Shown in pieces: positions 41,362 through 42,957 of a stretch of DNA of 42,957 nt. The stretch covers positions 1 to 42,957 of the forward strand of contig DATHJB010000085.1 of NCBI GenBank assembly GCA_035316325.1. Reading direction: 5' to 3'. The notes under the pieces were generated by a model. The model was not told the origin of the DNA and did no database searches. It saw only the letters and a program-made list of their open reading frames with translations. The first letter of the stretch is position 1, and every line of letters starts with the position of its first letter. The position numbers and the translations under genes are program-made. The DNA comes from Acidimicrobiales bacterium (GTDB lineage Bacteria; Actinomycetota; Acidimicrobiia; Acidimicrobiales; VFJN01).

Positions 41362-41595
41362 ACGCCTCCTTCGACTGGTCGAGGTCAGAGTTGGGATCGG
41401 GGGAACGCCAAGTCTGTCGCACGCCAACCCCGGTGTCAGCGGCGGTCGCTTCGCCGCCCCTGACCGTCGGACACGAGGTCACCGCCGGCGCCCTCGCTCA
41501 GGTGACGACCGTTGTCAGGTGGGCGCTGGCGGTGGGATTTCGGTGTTGGGGTGGATGTGTGGCGAGCGGCTGGGTGGGGTGGGCAGACTCGACGG

Positions 41596-41868
41596 GTGGT
41601 GGTGATCGACTGGGTACTGCGTGACCGTCGGACGGGGCGGATCGTGGTGGCGCAGTGGCCGAACCTGCCGCTCGTCGTGTGGCTGGTCGCGACGGCCGTC
41701 GGAGCGTTGCTCGAACCCAGCGGGGTCGCTGGCGCGGTGACGCGGACGGTCGGGACGCTGGGCCTCGGCTGGTGGGCCGTGGCCGAGATCGGCTGGGGTG
41801 TCAACCCGTGGCGTCGCCTGCTCGGCGCCGTGGTGCTCGCCGGGCAGGTGGCGTCGCTGCTGCGCTGA
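41596..41868 (+). CDS. Small two-helix membrane protein
   Basis: A 90-residue protein. The first of three consecutive GTG codons (41596, 41599, 41602) is taken as start. After a short cytoplasmic segment (IDWVLRDRRTGRIVVAQWPNLP) two hydrophobic helices follow (LVVWLVATAVGALL and GTLGLGWWAVAEI), then a short NPWRRLLGAVVLAGQVASLL helix. RDRRTGRIVVAQWPNLPL is, as I recall, shared by many small actinobacterial membrane proteins of unknown function. It is divergent from the LuxR regulator and convergent with the HugZ-like gene, 8 bases from its stop. Confidence 0.7.
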   Translation: MVVIDWVLRDRRTGRIVVAQWPNLPLVVWLVATAVGALLEPSGVAGAVTRTVGTLGLGWWAVAEIGWGVNPWRRLLGAVVLAGQVASLLR

Positions 41869-41876
41869 CTACCAGG

Positions 41877-42728
41877 TCACCGGTCCGGAGGGGCGGCCAC
41901 CGCGGCCTTGCTGCGGGCGTCGGCGACCATCGCGACCATGGCCTGGCGGACCTGGTCGCCGTCGGAGCACGGTTCGGGGAAGGCGAGGCGCACGGCGGCC
42001 CGACCGGAGGGACCGACGGCGATCATCTCGAACCCGTAGCGGTCGACGGCGGACATGGTGGCCTCGGTGGTCTCGGTCCGGCCGGCCAGGTGGCGGCAGT
42101 ACAGCACCTGCGCCTCGCTGTGGTCGGCGTTCATGTGCTCGATGATCCCGGCCGCGGCCGGCGCCAGCGGGTCGGGCTCCGCTGCGGCGTAGGCCACGGG
42201 GTCGACCCAGCTCATGCGCCCGTAGCCGCCGACGTAGCGGATGGAGTCGACCGCCAGCCGGTAGAAGGCGAAGTCGCCGAAGTCGATGTAGTACTCCGCC
42301 GTCGGGTTGGCGGCGAGGTAGCGGTCGCGGACGCCGGGCCGGTCGCTCTCGTCGACCTCCGAGAGCTGCCCCAGGAGCGTCGCCCTGCCACTCGCCAGCG
42401 GATCGGCGCCGTCCGGAACGGGCTCGGTGGCCAGCAGGCTGGCGCGCGGGTCACGGATCGCGTTCTGGGTGTGCTCGGCCATGAGGCTGACGAAGAACAG
42501 CGGGTTGCCGGCGTCGTCGAGGGCGTAGCTGGCGACCGATCCGTAGGGGTAGCCCTCGGGATCGGCCGCGATCGTGCTCAGCGAGCCCCGACTGGCCCCG
42601 GCCACCAGGGTGCGGCAGCGCTCGGCATGCGAGGGCTCGGCCGGCGGCGGCCCAGCGGGCGCGGCGGACGGTGGAGCGCCACCTTCGTCGCCGGCCGGAA
42701 CCTGGTGCCCCACGGGTCGATCTGCCAT
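41877..42728 (-). CDS. HugZ/DUF2470 pyridoxamine-phosphate-oxidase-like protein
   Basis: A 283-residue protein from ATG 42728. An Ala/Pro-rich start (about 1-30) precedes a split-barrel flavin-type domain (LVAGASRGSLSTIAADPEGYPYGSVASYALDD, then PLFFVSLMAEHTQNAIRDPRASLL) and a C-terminal DUF2470 domain (AAAGIIEHMNADHSEAQVLYC). HugZ-like proteins bind heme and some break it down to release iron; others of this fold bind FMN or F420. The MNADH motif carries a His of the type used in heme binding. No heme-uptake genes are nearby, so the ligand is uncertain. Confidence 0.86.
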   Translation of the reverse strand: MADRPVGHQVPAGDEGGAPPSAAPAGPPPAEPSHAERCRTLVAGASRGSLSTIAADPEGYPYGSVASYALDDAGNPLFFVSLMAEHTQNAIRDPRASLLATEPVPDGADPLASGRATLLGQLSEVDESDRPGVRDRYLAANPTAEYYIDFGDFAFYRLAVDSIRYVGGYGRMSWVDPVAYAAAEPDPLAPAAAGIIEHMNADHSEAQVLYCRHLAGRTETTEATMSAVDRYGFEMIAVGPSGRAAVRLAFPEPCSDGDQVRQAMVAMVADARSKAAVAAPPDR

Positions 42729-42737
42729 CACGACACG

Positions 42738-42956
42738 CTACGCGTGCTGAACCTGCGACCGTGACCCAGGAGTTGGCCGCCGTAGGGCCGGTCGGGGCAC
42801 GACACCGGGCGCTGGTATGACCCCGTTGGGCTTCGAGCTCACGGCCTGCAGGGCCGCCGGCAGGTTGGGGGCGGCGAAGTTGCCGGCCGTCACGAGCGCC
42901 ACGAGATGTGCGCCGGCCGAGTGGCCGGCCACGATGACCCGGTTCGGGTCGACGCC
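42738..42956 (-). CDS. Alpha/beta hydrolase, 3' end only (continues outside window)
   Basis: The frame is open at the window edge and reads GVDPNRVIVAGHSAGAHLVALVTAG, the nucleophile elbow GHSAG of an alpha/beta hydrolase of the esterase/kynurenine-formamidase type. Only about 58 residues follow the nucleophile, of which the last 30 (PNGVIPAPGVVPRPALRRP) look unlike the family. The catalytic Asp and His, usually 80-120 residues further, are missing. Either the gene is truncated or frameshifted here, or its true 3' end was lost. It ends 9 bases upstream of the HugZ-like start on the same strand. Confidence 0.65.
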   Translation of the reverse strand, partial: GVDPNRVIVAGHSAGAHLVALVTAGNFAAPNLPAALQAVSSKPNGVIPAPGVVPRPALRRPTPGSRSQVQHA

Positions 42957-42957
42957 C

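Noticed and set aside
1..42957. CRISPR array, IS element or integrase gene
   Set aside because: I saw no regularly spaced repeats, transposase or recombinase motifs in any frame. The only mobile-element sign is the tRNA scar.

Overview
The window comes from a very GC-rich chromosome with many GTG starts, dense ATGA/GTGA gene overlaps and typical actinobacterial families: a mycofactocin-type MftD, a PriA-like HisA, two large ATP-binding LuxR regulators and an ECF41 sigma factor. A high-GC actinobacterium is the safest reading. The class Acidimicrobiia is only a guess from general gene style.

Left part (1-11.9 kb). The 3' end of mftD and an enoyl-CoA hydratase gene are closed by a strong hairpin. 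A YcaC-like hydrolase and a large LuxR/AAA regulator follow on the minus strand. The regulator faces a plus-strand run: DUF4331, TPR protein, Ohr peroxidase, aldehyde dehydrogenase, acetolactate-synthase-like ThDP enzyme and luciferase-like oxidoreductase. Related ACTACTG palindromes lie at the regulator/DUF4331 divergent promoter and just upstream of the hydrolase gene, suggesting one regulon for peroxide and aldehyde handling.

Middle (11.8-26.5 kb). A minus-strand cluster (dipeptidase E, DUF1611 protein, PLP amino-acid racemase) looks like D-amino-acid or peptide catabolism. It is followed by a MOSC protein, a YceI protein, a CbxX-type AAA ATPase and a GT4 glycosyltransferase. Next is an ECF41 sigma factor translationally coupled to an AhpD-like carboxymuconolactone decarboxylase, with an apparent ECF41 promoter. 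Then come PEP carboxylase, a GH5 lipoprotein and a solitary HisA/PriA.

Accessory stretch (26.5-37.6 kb). It starts with an alpha/beta hydrolase that has lost its core by an in-frame deletion, and an orphan hypothetical gene. A 1556-residue TPR-CHAT protease-like protein is divergently paired with a 120-residue protein resembling effector-associated components of bacterial conflict systems. Right behind that gene lies the 3' half of a tRNA-Arg(ACG) gene, the usual scar of site-specific integration, so the TPR-CHAT pair is probably on a mobile-element remnant. An ECF sigma factor with an overlapping membrane partner carrying FG-GAP-like repeats comes next, then a 929-residue fusion of an intracellular P-loop-like domain, one membrane helix and a periplasmic binding protein domain. 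Its stop codon abuts a dihydrofolate-reductase-family gene cut down to 42 codons.

Right part (37.6-43 kb). A short-chain dehydrogenase-like protein lacking the YxxxK pair, a second large LuxR/AAA regulator, a small membrane protein, a HugZ/DUF2470 flavin- or heme-binding protein, and the 3' end of an alpha/beta hydrolase that runs off the window.

The strongest candidates for an undescribed system are the TPR-CHAT/EACC1-like pair next to the tRNA scar and the neighbouring ECF sigma/membrane partner/PBP-fusion module.
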